Source of the DNA: Pohlia nutans
Taxonomy: Eukaryota > Streptophyta > Bryopsida > Bryales > Mniaceae
Length of the DNA: 64,000 nucleotides
Direction of reading: 5' to 3'
NCBI GenBank assembly: GCA_022496805.1
Contig: CM040094.1
Location: 3,123,501-3,187,500, forward strand
Shown one piece after another: positions 11,139 to 23,100 of the stretch; position 1 is the stretch's first letter, and every line of letters starts with the position of its first letter. Both the position numbers and the translations under genes were made by a program. The notes beneath the pieces were generated by a model, which saw only the letters and a list, made by a program, of their open reading frames with translations, was not told the DNA's origin and made no database searches.

Positions 11139-14114
11139 TTAATAACTCTGTACTTCTAAAGCACGTCGTTTTTTAACCGCTCTTTTCCACCGCAAAACTG
11201 CTCTTTTAACAACAATATGACTTTGAACAACGTCAACAATCCTATTTGCTCTTTTTTCACTTTTCAAATTTTGTAAGATAGCATTATAAGCATTAATGAC
11301 AAAGGCATTTTTTACTTTGATTACTCTTAATAAACGAAGACAAAACAATGTAAGAACGACGATACATATCATGCCACCACTTCCAGTAGTAAACATTGTG
11401 AGTGATTTATACCTCCAATAATCTTTTGGTACAACTGACACAGCAGCACAGAAAAATGCACAAATGAGAAATACTATTGACATAAATAATACTACCACAG
11501 CGGCTTGAACACTCTTTTGAGCAACTTGAACTTCACGTAGTATACCTTCATGTGATATTGGTAAAAATGGAATCATTGCTAATATGATTGACGCCATTGA
11601 AAGATAAAATGTTAAATTGTCACAAAACATAAAAGCTTCAACTGAAGGATGATCAAATTGAGCATAACCGTTCAACCATTCTTCAGGACCAGTACCTGAA
11701 AATCCGAGTGGTGGTTGAAGAGGCCCTACAAATGAGGCAGTGGCTACTAAAGCCGCAGTAACAGAAACTGCATTTCCTGCTGCAAAAAGGTTGTTTAATG
11801 CTTCTGTTGTTTGTTTCGTAAATTTTTCATACCACCATTGACGAACATCTTCAGGAGTTGCAGGACATAATTCTGGGCAATATCCATCAATATTAGGTTT
11901 ATTCATATCAAGGCCTGCTTGCATTAACAATTCCATACAACCAATTAACTCAGAAGAACGTTTATTTTTTTTTGGTAATCTATGACGAAAGTGTTCAATG
12001 CTTATATAATCTGCAGAGGTGAAAAAAATTATTTCATTAAATTCATCGTCAAATGCCCTGGCAGCATAATGTAATGCTGTGTTTCCATGTACATCAGTTG
12101 CAAATGGATCCACTCTTTCATTAGCCAAAAAAATTTGTACTGCTAAAGGATTTCCACTTGCTGTTGCTAAACTTAAAGCAGGTACCTTTGAATGTAAATA
12201 TCTTTTTTTCTTAACATCAATGACACATTTATCTACAAGATTTGGATCCTAAATGTACATGCAAAAAATAATTTAATTTAGAAATAACTACAACAATACT
12301 TTCACATGATTAAGATAAAAATTTATTGATTAAAATCTCAATTTTAATGTTTACTATTCAATTATTTTGAACTTTCTCAAATAATATCAAATAGTTGTTA
12401 AAAAAAATCATTTTTTTAGTTATTGACAACGTTTTAATGTTTTAAACAATATCTCCCTATATAATTTTAATTTTAAAAATAGTAATTTTAAAAAAGTGGA
12501 AAAAAAAATGTTGACATGCATCATTCAAATTATAACATCATTATAAGTATTTTAAATATTTCAAATCTACTTTATTACTCTTAAAAATAGTTGTATGATT
12601 TGTATATGGCCTTTAAACGCAGCTAATTGGAATGGTGTGAGTTTAAAAGTATGATGAGAATGTTCGCATAATGGATTAATATCAAGTTTAAACATGTGGG
12701 CTTTGTCAGAATCTATATTGTGACCTTTACGAGCATTTAAAAGTGCTTCAACAACATTGCGATGGTTATGAAGAACTGCAATGTGAAGAGCTGTTATTCC
12801 TGATGATGTATGCAATCGCATAACACTACCATGCCTTGGAAAAATGTCCCATTGAGTAGATGTAGTAGCATTTAATTTTGTTCGCAAATCTTCAGCAAAT
12901 ACTCTTACAACAACAGAATTACCTTGTGAGGCTGCACGATGGAGTGGTGTTCTACCTGCAAAGTCTACAATATTGAGTTGTAATACATTTGGACAATGGA
13001 AATCAATAATTCTAAAAATAGTTGTCAATTGATAATCTTCAATGTCAAAGTTGTCTGCTAGAACATGTAACGGAGTTCTACCATTACTATCCCAAAGATA
13101 TAGTATATAAGGTAATAAATTGTCTCCCAAATATGTACAAATATTTTTCAAAAGTGACATTCCTTCATCACCAACATATACACTTCCAAACAATTGATGC
13201 AAGACAAATTCATTCCCCCATATCATTGATTGCTCAATACTTGCATCTTCATCACTAGTAATCAAGTAACTACGTGCTCGAAGTGTTGTAAATTGTAATC
13301 TATCAAACCAATTCCAATTATGCCGTTGTTTCACTTTTTTTAAAAGAGGATCAATTAATTCTCTAATGTTTTCTAAATTTTCTATAGCTATATCTTCATC
13401 ATCAAAAACTTTACTCCAATGAGCTTTTAATGGAATAGATGCACTAGTAAAATCATTCATGTGAGTTGAATCACCTATTGAATATCTTTTTGCACATTCA
13501 AGAATTTCAATCATATTTTTATTTCCATTGATAGCAGCAAGTTGATAAGAATTCATTCCAAGTTCACTATCAGGAACCTCAAGGAGTTGGCGAATTTTCA
13601 TGTTTTTTTTTGCAATTTTGAAAGCTACATTTAAAAATAATCGAACCATCACATCCGAATTTACAGCAATTGCAGAAATTAGAGATGTTTTCATTTTTTT
13701 ATTGATTTCAAACACCAATTCAGGTTTATCTTCCAAAAATCCATATACCTTTTTGAACTCAAGTTTTCCAATTGCATCAAAAAATGCATTAATTATATTA
13801 TTTTCATCAAATTCATCATGATCAGTGAAAATTTGAGAACTTGATCTTTTTAAACCCAAAAATGCTTTAGCTATATTATCAACTTCATTGTCTTCTTCTG
13901 TTTCTAATGATGAGTTTTTGGATTGCAATAAACATTCTGTCAATTTTGAAGATATTGCTGCTAAATTTGAATCCATTCGTTTGAGCATTTCTAACAAATG
14001 GTCATAAGGTCTTAGCTCTGTAGAAGATCTTGGAGGCAAAATAAGATCTACAAACATTTCTGCTACTCCTGTTTCTAAAGCAAGTTCTTTCAAACTTCCT
14101 TTAGAAATTTTCAT
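11139..14114 (-). CDS. Ankyrin-repeat membrane protein with PGG-type domain
   Basis: Two exons on the minus strand, 14114-12579 and 12248-11139 (stop included), join in phase 0 with a GT-AG intron and give about 881 residues. The first third (start MKISKGSLKEL) is of unknown fold. Ankyrin repeats follow, with landmarks NGRTPLHVLADN, AGRTPLHRAASQGN, SGITALHIAVLHNHRNVVEA, LTPFQLAAFKGH and, in exon 2, HGNTALHYAARA. The C-terminal part has the PGG-like segment (ALVATASFVGPLQPPLGFSG) and about three more hydrophobic spans, ending in a basic tail. Plant members such as ACD6 and ITN1 are membrane proteins tied to defence or stress signalling, which is family knowledge, not shown here. An exon-like stretch at about 14282-14205 (-), after a TATAG acceptor, could be an upstream exon, so the start at 14114 is provisional. 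Confidence 0.85.
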
Positions 14115-17048
14115 TGTAACTTGTAAAATAATATATATGATAATTTAAGATTTTTTCAAAGCAAAGTTATTATTTGTTGTAAATCATCAAATTCTTTTGT
14201 AATATTACAAGCATTAAACATATAACTGACAGATTGATAATTATTTTGATCCACATAGAATCTTTGTTTCAAATACACTTCCTATAATATTAAAAAAAAC
14301 ATTCATTAAAACTAAAAACATGTTTTCAAAATTTGTTAAGTAATATTGATTAGAGTATATCTCCAATAAAAATAATTACAGTAAATTTAATTTAATTTTC
14401 TATTTTATAATTACTAAAATAATTGTATTTTTAAGTTAATTTTTTTTAATATAGCTATAATTATTCTAAAATCATAATTAGAAAAAAAATTAACACACCA
14501 TTTTTAGCAAGCATTTAAGTATAAGTTGGAGATATATATAATATAATTGTTGAGTGTCTTGCGGCATAACTTCTTTTAAAATGATAATCAACCACATTAC
14601 AAAAACATGAAATTTCTGATTAAAATTGAAAATAATACAGATTAAAATTGAGTAATATGATTCAAACCCACTTTCTAAGCATAACCTATATAATTTCATT
14701 TTGACTCTTGCTAATAAATCATTAGATGATATTCAAAGTATTATAATTGTTCGATTATATGTTGACTTTTAAAAAACTTCATTTTGATTACACTTTTAAG
14801 GTTTTGATTCTATAGGTAGATTTTTTATTTAATCGGGTAAATTTTTGCTTTAGTAAAGAGCTTGAAAAATGCTTAAAATGAAATTAATACAATTTTATTA
14901 ATCTTTTTTGGCATTACAAATCATTTGCTAAAACAACATACTAAGCCAAAATTATATAGTTTTTTACTAGGTACAACATCAATCACATTCATTAATGCAT
15001 GTATTTTTCATTTTATTTGAAATTGTGAATTAAATATTGTAAGAAAAGTTGTTACCTCGTGAATTAATACTAATACTTGAGTTGAGAATCTCATTGAGTT
15101 GAGTATGTGATTTTTAATTAGAACTTGTGTTGTTGCAAATTCCATTTTTTTTTTGGTATCTTTGCCCTAATCTATGAATCTTTTATTTATTTGGATATTT
15201 CAAAAATAACTTATAGAAAATTTAAGTGATTTTTTTTTGAAATCTTCGCATTTTATTGCACTAATATTTAAATTTTTGTTTAATTTTATATATTTTAAAA
15301 TATCTTTCATTGACTTAATATTTTTGAACAATGTATCATACCGTCTTGACATCCAAAAAATCATGTTAGGGCTAATTTATATTATTATATAATGAAAATA
15401 GTCTTTAAGTTTGTTGTATGTTGTCAAAAATGAACTTCCACACTTAAATTTTAAAATGGAGTAAAATTATTGCAATCAAGATATTGACATTCAATTTTTA
15501 AACTTTTGTGATTAGTGCTAAATTTTCATTCAATATTTTGATTTGTGATATAGATATTTAAATCAAAAATTAAAAGCCATCTATATGGTATTTAAAGAAA
15601 AGAATGAAACATTAAAAATATTATTAGATATAATCTATCAAAATTATAGAAATTAACTTAATTACATTACTTAATTTAATATGAGGCATTTTATAACCAT
15701 GGATGCATGTCAAGGTTATATTGAACACTTAAACTTCTTTAAATAATATTAAGACTTCATTGTTGTGCGCACTACTAGTGATGATTGAATCTATAATTGA
15801 AAACTCTCTAGATAGTGTATGAAAAAAATTTGCATGTTTCTTCCATTTTATTCCTATCCTTCTTCTTATATACGTAAAGGATTTTTTTTTAGAAAACTGC
15901 ATATTTTTATGCACGCCTTTTTCTTAAGATTTTCATTTTTATTTTATTTTTTCATTTACAAGCTGTTGGTTTTTTTTATCCCACAATTTTAAGCATCTAG
16001 TAAGTTATTTTTTATTTTTTATTTTTTATTTCTATTTTTGAAGATTGCAATGGTCTAGGGTTTTAGGGCTACTTGATTTGTTAGGATTAGGATTGGGATT
16101 ATGATGCTAACTTTTTCACTTTATGATAAAAAAATAGTGAATGATTGATTGTTATGGCATTCTTGCTAAAACAAAATAAGGCTTCATATAATTTCTGGTG
16201 GTATGAAGCTTAACATTCAAAGTTTAATTTAAAGTAGTGAATGTTGTGAATGTAGTAAAAGAATGTCTTTAATTAGAAAATATTTTCAATTTGAGCTTAC
16301 TACTTATCTGCTTATGATGTTTATCAAATTTATTTTCAAAATTATCCATCTTTAATGCATTAAATTTGATTTGTAATAACAATGTAAAAAACTTGTTTGC
16401 CGCAAAAAATGATATTTAATTGGGTTTTACCCTTTCCACACTATTTTTGGTATATAATTTTTTTTATTTCACTAAAACACCATATATACATGTGTTTTAA
16501 GAAACAAAAACTTCATATGAGTTTCTTGATCTTGTACATCTTTCCATTCTTAGGTTTTCAAGGCTTACTTAAATATCATAGAATGGAAGGATTCTATTTT
16601 TAGAATATAACGTTGTTTTTTTAATTATATTCTCATTTTGTAGTAGCAGTTGCTACTAGAGACTTTTAAAGATGCTCTTTAGACTGCTTTCCAAGGACCC
16701 TCTTGACGTTAAAAAAACCAAAAGAACCCTACCAGCCTACTTTCTACAGTGGTCAGCAGACGCTCCTGGCCAGTATATTTGTTGTATTTTTAATATAAAA
16801 AAATGCTTTTGACTTTGTCCACAATCATTGTTCGATCATAGCTCCCCCCCTCCCCTTTCCTTCTCTCGATTCTTTTGTTTGATTGTGGATTATTCTACAA
16901 TTGTTTAATTTAGGTATATGTGCTAAATTTAGCCTCACTTTTTCATCACCTTTCCAAAGCACCAATCCATTTCAAATTTGGTTGAGAAAAATCCATTGTT
17001 TTGTTCACTATTCTCTCATAAACAAGTGTGTAGGGCTTGATTTGACGT
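14115..17048. other. AT-rich upstream and intergenic sequence
   Basis: This should contain the ankyrin gene's promoter. The reverse strand near 14282-14160 has an exon-like run beginning EVYLKQRFYVDQNNY. Beyond about 14300 no ORF, RNA gene or terminal repeats are recognised; long A/T tracts dominate. Confidence 0.45.
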
Positions 17049-17052
17049 TTAA

Positions 17053-17621
17053 CCCCTAACCGCCCAACCATGCATATTTTGCTTGATGTACAGATTTCAT
17101 CTGTAGTTTCTCATCCGTCATGCACTTTTTGTAGTGTGGTTTTTTTACTGAATTTTTTATGGGAAGTTAGCTTCATGTATGTGTGATCCGATCAAAAAGG
17201 AAACAATTTTTGAAAAAAATATGCCTCATTTTGTGTTGCAGTGTTCCACCCAAAATTTTGAAGATTTTGGTCTAAAAGTGTTCTTGAAAAAAAAAAATCA
17301 TAAAATCAAGCATCCAAAAAATCTCCAAAAATCACTACACCTAGAGTACTACATTATAACCCATCATAACAAATTTCATCCACATATTGTCAAAATCTTA
17401 TTCGTAATTGAATTACAAAATAATTTTTTATTTTATGTTTCAAAATTTATAGAAAAAAATTAGTGATAGTAATCATAAATCTAACCGTATAGATAGAATC
17501 TAAAATTCAAAATGTATAACTTTTATTCATACATCAAGTTCTAAATATTCATATTAATTGCATTTTATAATGCATCTTTGCAAAACTGCCTAAACTGGAT
17601 ATAGGTGAGGACGCTTAGGGG
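17053..17621. mobile_element. TTAA-flanked element, family A, 569 bp subtype
   Basis: The left end CCCCTAACCGCCC and the inverted right end CCCCTAAGCGTCC are flanked by TTAA (17049-17052, 17622-17625). There is no transposase ORF; the longest frame inside (17179-17463) is low complexity. The termini group it with the other CCCCTAA elements. Confidence 0.7.
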
Positions 17622-17639
17622 TTAAGGGTTAACACAAGC

Positions 17640-17880
17640 ACATGGTCCAATTTTTGAAGACCCAAGAATTACTCAACACACTAGAAGTACCCTTACCTTG
17701 CCTAAAGAATGCATCTTCTTTATGCTATAATTGTTCCATTGTCATGTATTCATTAATTGATGTAAGATTTCAAATTTCTTGGCAATCCTGCAAAATCTAC
17801 AAATTTTCAATAAAATCCTAAATGTCCAAGAAATATAGGATAAAGTCTAGATTTGTTATAACATGTAGCATTTTTTTTAT
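17640..17880. repeat. Dispersed repeat R, copy lacking the Stowaway insert
   Basis: From about 17705 the sequence repeats synthetase intron 1 (1265-1530) at high similarity but runs straight through TTGTTATAACATGTA where intron 1 carries the 89 bp MITE. This fixes the MITE boundaries and its TA target. Confidence 0.75.
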
Positions 17881-17970
17881 GAAGTTTGGTTCAATATAGA
17901 AAAAGATAATGATGATGTCTAAAACTCACCCATACAAATTTCAATGATCATAAAATGGTTGAACCATTAA

Positions 17971-18510
17971 CCCTTTAAGGTCCCAATTCAACTCTGTTTT
18001 CAAAGATGCACTATAAAATGTTTGATAAAACCCTAAAATGGAGTAGATGTACAAAGAAAACTTGTAAATGTCAATGTAAAGATCACATTTGTACGGTTGG
18101 ATGCATCATATTTTTTATTATAAGTTTTTATTTAATTTTGAAAGGTTTTCTTTTGAAATTCAATTAAAAATCCCAAATCAACACAAAAAAATTTCAAAAA
18201 ATTGTGATGAAATTGGAACAACAGGCCCTACGAGATGGTATGGTTTCCATTATTTGATTCTAACTATTTTGAAAAATCATGTTTGAGGTCTCACTTTTTG
18301 AACTAAGAATGAAACTTGACATAAATTGATTGTGCTATTTTTACAAAAATAATAATAACCTATTTTGAAGATCCAAACCGTTCAAAGAATAGTGAACTTG
18401 CACAAGAACCAAGATTAATTTTGGTGGATGAAGATTCTCAAATCTGGATGAGATCCGAACACGTTGAATCTGTTCGTCGTCCAGTATATGGACGACAGCG
18501 CGTTCAAGGG
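17971..18510 (+). mobile_element. TTAA-flanked element, family B copy 1, 540 bp
   Basis: The left end after TTAA (17967-17970) reads CCCTTTAAGGTCCCAATTCA; the right end reads GGACGACAGCGCGTTCAAGGG before TTAA (18511-18514), preceded by the small palindrome GTCCAGTATATGGAC. Copies 30950-31488 (reverse) and 61294-62061 (after removing its nested insert) have the same length to within 1 bp. There is no transposase ORF. Confidence 0.8.
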
Positions 18511-18514
18511 TTAA

Positions 18515-19171
18515 AGCATATACTCCTTCTATCCCATAATAAATGATGTTTTGAAAAAAAATAAAAAAAATCAAGCAAACTCAAATGAATTCATCAAATC
18601 TTTCAATACAATAAGTTCCTATTCAGAGTGGTTGTTGTCTAAGCAATATCATATTGTATATAGTGCGTGTGTCAAGTAGCATGTGGCAGCTCATAGATTG
18701 ACACTAAAGAGGACCAGCTATTGAATCTCTTCAACATAAACAAACTCCCAAATCAATGAATGAACTTGCTCATGTTGTAGAGGTGGAATATGATAACATG
18801 TCAACCCAAGTTTTGAATAAGGCTTTCTTAAATTTACAACATTGAATGGTAGAAACTATAAAAGTAGGTGGTTGCAATAGTATATAGAGTTTCACACATG
18901 AATAAACAAACTTTATACACAAAAAGCACTTCCTATATACTTATATTGTGATTATGCTTAGTTGGAATCTATAAAACAACTTCAAATTGAATAAATAATT
19001 TGCATCAAGTAATATGGGACATTTTTTTTCTTCTTAAAACATCATCAAAAAAGAAGCCCAAAAAATTTTCCACAGGTTTGAAAACCACCAAGCTCTTACA
19101 CACGTAATAATGATAGACCACTAAAATCTTCCATACTTGTTAACTATTTGACATGAACAAATAAGAGTATA
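18515..19171. other. Intergenic sequence, nothing recognised
   Basis: A Stowaway-like start (TACTCCTTCTATCCCATAAT, 18520-18539) follows the family B element, but I did not find a matching opposite end. The rest is AT-rich without genes. Confidence 0.4.
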
Positions 19172-19175
19172 TTAA

Positions 19176-19629
19176 CCCCTAAACGTCCCCTGGGGATAGT
19201 AGATACATATTTGTATAATTGGCACTTGCTACCAACAAGAAGTTCTAAATTAGGATCTCAATAGCTCACTAGAACCACATTGATCTAAATTTGAACTTCT
19301 TTGTTGAACTCAACCCCATTAACCCCTAAACGTCTGAAATTGCCTTTGCGGCCAGTAGAATACATTGTATTTTTCTAGTATTTGAATGGGATCCAAACCT
19401 TTTATAGGTTTGAGTTCAACACAAAAGGTGAAATTTACATCAATGTCGTTCTAGTGAGCTATTGAGATCCCAATTTAGAGCTTCTTGTTGATAGAAAATG
19501 CCATTTATACGGCCACGTATCTACTATCCCCATGGGACGTTTAGGGGTTAAAGGTGTGGATTCATTCCAAACACAAGAAATATACGCTGTATTCTACTTG
19601 CCGCAAAGGCATTTTCAGACATTTAGGGG
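19176..19629 (+). mobile_element. TTAA-flanked element, family A 225 bp subtype, carrying a nested copy of itself
   Basis: Termini CCCCTAAACGTCCCC and inverted CCCCTAAATGTCTGAAAATG are flanked by TTAA (19172-19175, 19630-19633). Taking out the inner copy and one TTAA leaves 225 bp, the exact size of the intact relative at 61609-61833, whose sequence reads across the insertion point with one TTAA. Confidence 0.85.
19323..19547 (-). mobile_element. Nested TTAA-flanked element, family A, 225 bp
   Basis: It is inverted relative to its host element at 19176-19629. TTAA occurs at 19319-19322 and 19548-19551. Its ends are CCCCTAAACGTCTGAAATTG and inverted CCCCTAAACGTCCCATGGGG. Outer and inner copies and 61609-61833 share the interior, including TAGTAGATAC and the GCCTTTGCGGC-type block. 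Confidence 0.85.
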
Positions 19630-19633
19630 TTAA

Positions 19634-20174
19634 AGCAAAATTTACGGTAGATTCTTCAAACTAAAGGTGCCTTCACAGATAACTCTATTGTATTTTACTT
19701 TAGAACCCTTTTTCAACCACCAAGGAAGCTTAATAATAGGAACCATGCTCAGATGCTTATGCGGACGATTATACCCTGCATAGGTTGTCTTTATTCCTTA
19801 CATGCATACATGTACAACAAGCATACTGAAAAGCAGTATGATATAAATCGGTTTCCCGGACATTACACAAAACTCGTAATAATTCCAAGAATGCTACAAA
19901 TAATAGATCCACTGCAGCACCATCCTCACTCTCGCTTGCACACCCACCTGCACTAACTAGAGCAGATAGAAAATGATACAAAGCTCAATTCAACCCTAGG
20001 GTTAAAGTGTCTGATGCGCTCACCTTTGCCTGTCTTACAGAGAGACAGACCAACAATTGACAGATAGCCATTCACCATGTAGGTGGATGATGCTTGCAGT
20101 TTCCAACTCCCAAGTCAAGTAACTGATCCATAGCCAGAGTAAAAGCTACTTCACACTATTGTACCCAACACACC
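19634..20174. other. 3' flank of the cyclophilin gene
   Basis: No gene is seen. Part of this, adjoining the stop codon at 20175, should be the cyclophilin 3' UTR. Small ORFs on both strands show no family features. Confidence 0.45.
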
Positions 20175-23100
20175 TTATAACTCTTCGTGAACGTTGATGT
20201 TGTTAATGTAAACAGGTGTCAGTGGTCTGTCGTTTTGATCCGTTTCCACCTTCTCAATCGCCTGCAAAACAAAGTGTAACAAATGCAAATTCATAAATTG
20301 GTTGTAGAGACTAAGCAATGGCTCAAACTTCATGAAGATGAGACATGTAACGAAAGCATTAGTAGCATGTTTGGAGCTATTAACTTAAATAATACTGCCT
20401 CTGTTTCATAATAAGAGTCCATTTTTTTGGCATGTATTTTTTTCCTAGTTTTTGTCCTACTTCAAAACGTGAGCATTGTCCACTTCAAACAGGGCGGACA
20501 ATGTAAGTGACACAAAAACTACATAAGGTAGAGGGCTCCAAAACAAACAGGGTTCTAATTCCAACAAAATCTAGGCACAATAATCATCCTAGAAACTAAA
20601 TCTAGGTAGACCATAGATAGCTTATCATTTTGGTCAACATCCAATAAGAGCTCTATGACGTACCTAGATTTGTGTTCTAAAATAAATGCATGGTCTAGAT
20701 TCTGTTGGAATTAGGACCTTGTTGGTATTGGAGCACTCTACCTTACTACTATTAAAGATAGCCCATTTTTCGAGTATTGAGATGACTTTTTTTTGGCAAG
20801 AGAATTGTCAAGTTGAAACATGCCAAAAAAAAGTGGACTCTTATTATAAAGCGGAGGGAGTAATTAGTTTCTAATGTCCACATGTGGTTATATGAGTAAA
20901 GGCATTCTAAGATTGCCTTGAATCAGTGAAAATAATACTAAGGATTGTGCTGAGGATGATAATGAAATTTATACATTTCTGTTTACCGGTAGAGGTACTT
21001 GCAATCGGCCAATTGTTTTTATACAAGCAAAACAATAAAAGGTCAAGGAAGGAATTGAATTGAGAGGTCGTTATAACAAAAATACTGAGAATACTAGAGG
21101 TATTACCTGAACCACCTCTTGACCGCGACGAACACGCCCAAACACTGTGTGCTTCATGTTCAAATGAGGTGTGGCAATTGTTGTTATGAAGAATTGCGAT
21201 CTATTTGAGTTTTCTTCACCTATGTTTGCCATCGACAAAGTGAATGGTTCATGAGTCAACCTGCAAACAACAGTGAAAGATTGAGTTTTCTGTTGAAGGA
21301 AAGAGAAATAACCAAACCGCACAAATAGACCAAAGTGATGACACTATCTGAAGGTTTCCACCAATTGTTTAACCCCGAAAGGACCAAGAAGCTCAAATTG
21401 GGCCTCGTATTTTTTTAGCAATTTTGAATAGGTGCTTTTAGACTTCCTTTTAATCAAATTTATTTGTCTATTGATCAACACATGCAACGTTCTTCACTGA
21501 TATCAATGATATAAAATCCGGTCCTATTTGAATTACGTTTTTCACAATAAGATCAATTGAATTTTCCATTTTAAAACCTTGGTCCTTTAACCCCTAAAGC
21601 ACCATAAGGCCTCCTAGGGGCCTCATGTTTTTTTTAGTATTTTTGAGTAGGTTTTAAGTAGATTTCTTTTTGTTCAGATTTATTTATATTTCATTCAACA
21701 TAAGTGATATTCTTCACTAATTCCACTGATATAAAATTTGTTCTCATTTAAATTAAATTTTTCACAATGCAATCGATTAAATCTGTCATTTTAAAACCAT
21801 GAATCCTTGGTCCTTTAGGGGTTAAGGGTTAATATTCGTAACAAGGTGCAGACTTCTTACTCTTCGTTTAATTCATCCTTGAAGCTGCCACCCCAAATTG
21901 ACTCGCCTCCTGTTCCGTCACCCCCAGGATCACCGCTCTGAATCATGAAGTCCTTGATGATACGATGGAACATTACTCCATTGTAGTAGCCCTTCTCACT
22001 GCACAAACATTCAAACAGTTTAAGGATAAGGAATGTCTGTTCTACGTTCTGACTGTAAAAGATATAAAAGTTAACATCAACAATCTACAAAGTAATTGGA
22101 CTAATTCCAGATATTTGAATTACAACACTGCACAGAAGCTACCATACCTGTGTGTGACAAAATTCTCCACAGTAAGAGGTGTCTGCTTCCCAAAAAGCTC
22201 CACAGTGAAAAACCCCTTGGTAGTATTGAAGGTCTGCAAGCACAACAATATCCCATGTAACTACAGGTAGTTCCGTTTAAGCTCTAAAGTCATGGTTTTA
22301 AAATGACTATATTGCAAAACATATAATACAAATGCGGTGAAGTTTTATATGAATAGAATCAATGAAGAACATTGCATGCGTTGGTGAGAAAATAAATATG
22401 ACCTACTCAAAACTGCTAAACAAAAAAAAGAGGTCCAATTTGGGCTTCTTGCACTTCCCAGCTTACCCCAAACTTCCTCACTGTGAGAAAGGATGAAACC
22501 TTAGTTGAAACGATTAGAAGCAGGTACCACCAGCTGTGGAAGTTCATAATAATTAATTTCATCTACAAGTTTTCCTTAAAACTTCAGAAGCATTCTCTAA
22601 TTAATTGACAAGCGAGACATTATTTTACCGCATATCGTGGGAAATGAGTCTCCTCTACCACTTCCTTCGGCAATATATCAAGAGCTCCATCGGCAAGCTG
22701 CACACAATAACAACCATACCACAGTGAAATTCATTGCAGAGACCCTAAATACAAAATATAACAGAAAATTAACCCCTAAAGGACCAAGGATTCATGGTTT
22801 TAAAATGACAGGTTTAATCGATCATATTGTGAAAAATTTAATTTAAATGGGAACAAGTTTTATAGCAGTGAAATTAGTGAAGAATATCACATATGTTGAA
22901 TAAAATATAAATAAATTTGAACAAAAGAAAATCTACTTAAAACCTACTAAAAAGTACTAAAAAAAACATGAAGCCCCCAGGAGGCCTTATGGACCTTTAG
23001 GGGTTAAGCGTCTAAAACGCCCAATATGGCCATCTGCATCACTGAACTCTGCAACGGTGGCATTTTCTCATTTGACCTCCGTTTTCTGATTGCAATCAAC

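Noticed and set aside
17049..17060. CCCTAAA/TTTAGGG units as interstitial telomere repeats
   Set aside because: They occur singly, always next to TTAA and at both ends of defined elements, so they are part of the transposon termini.
18520..19045. A Stowaway MITE starting TACTCCTTCTATCCC
   Set aside because: No complementary right end with a TA target was found; only one terminus is recognisable.
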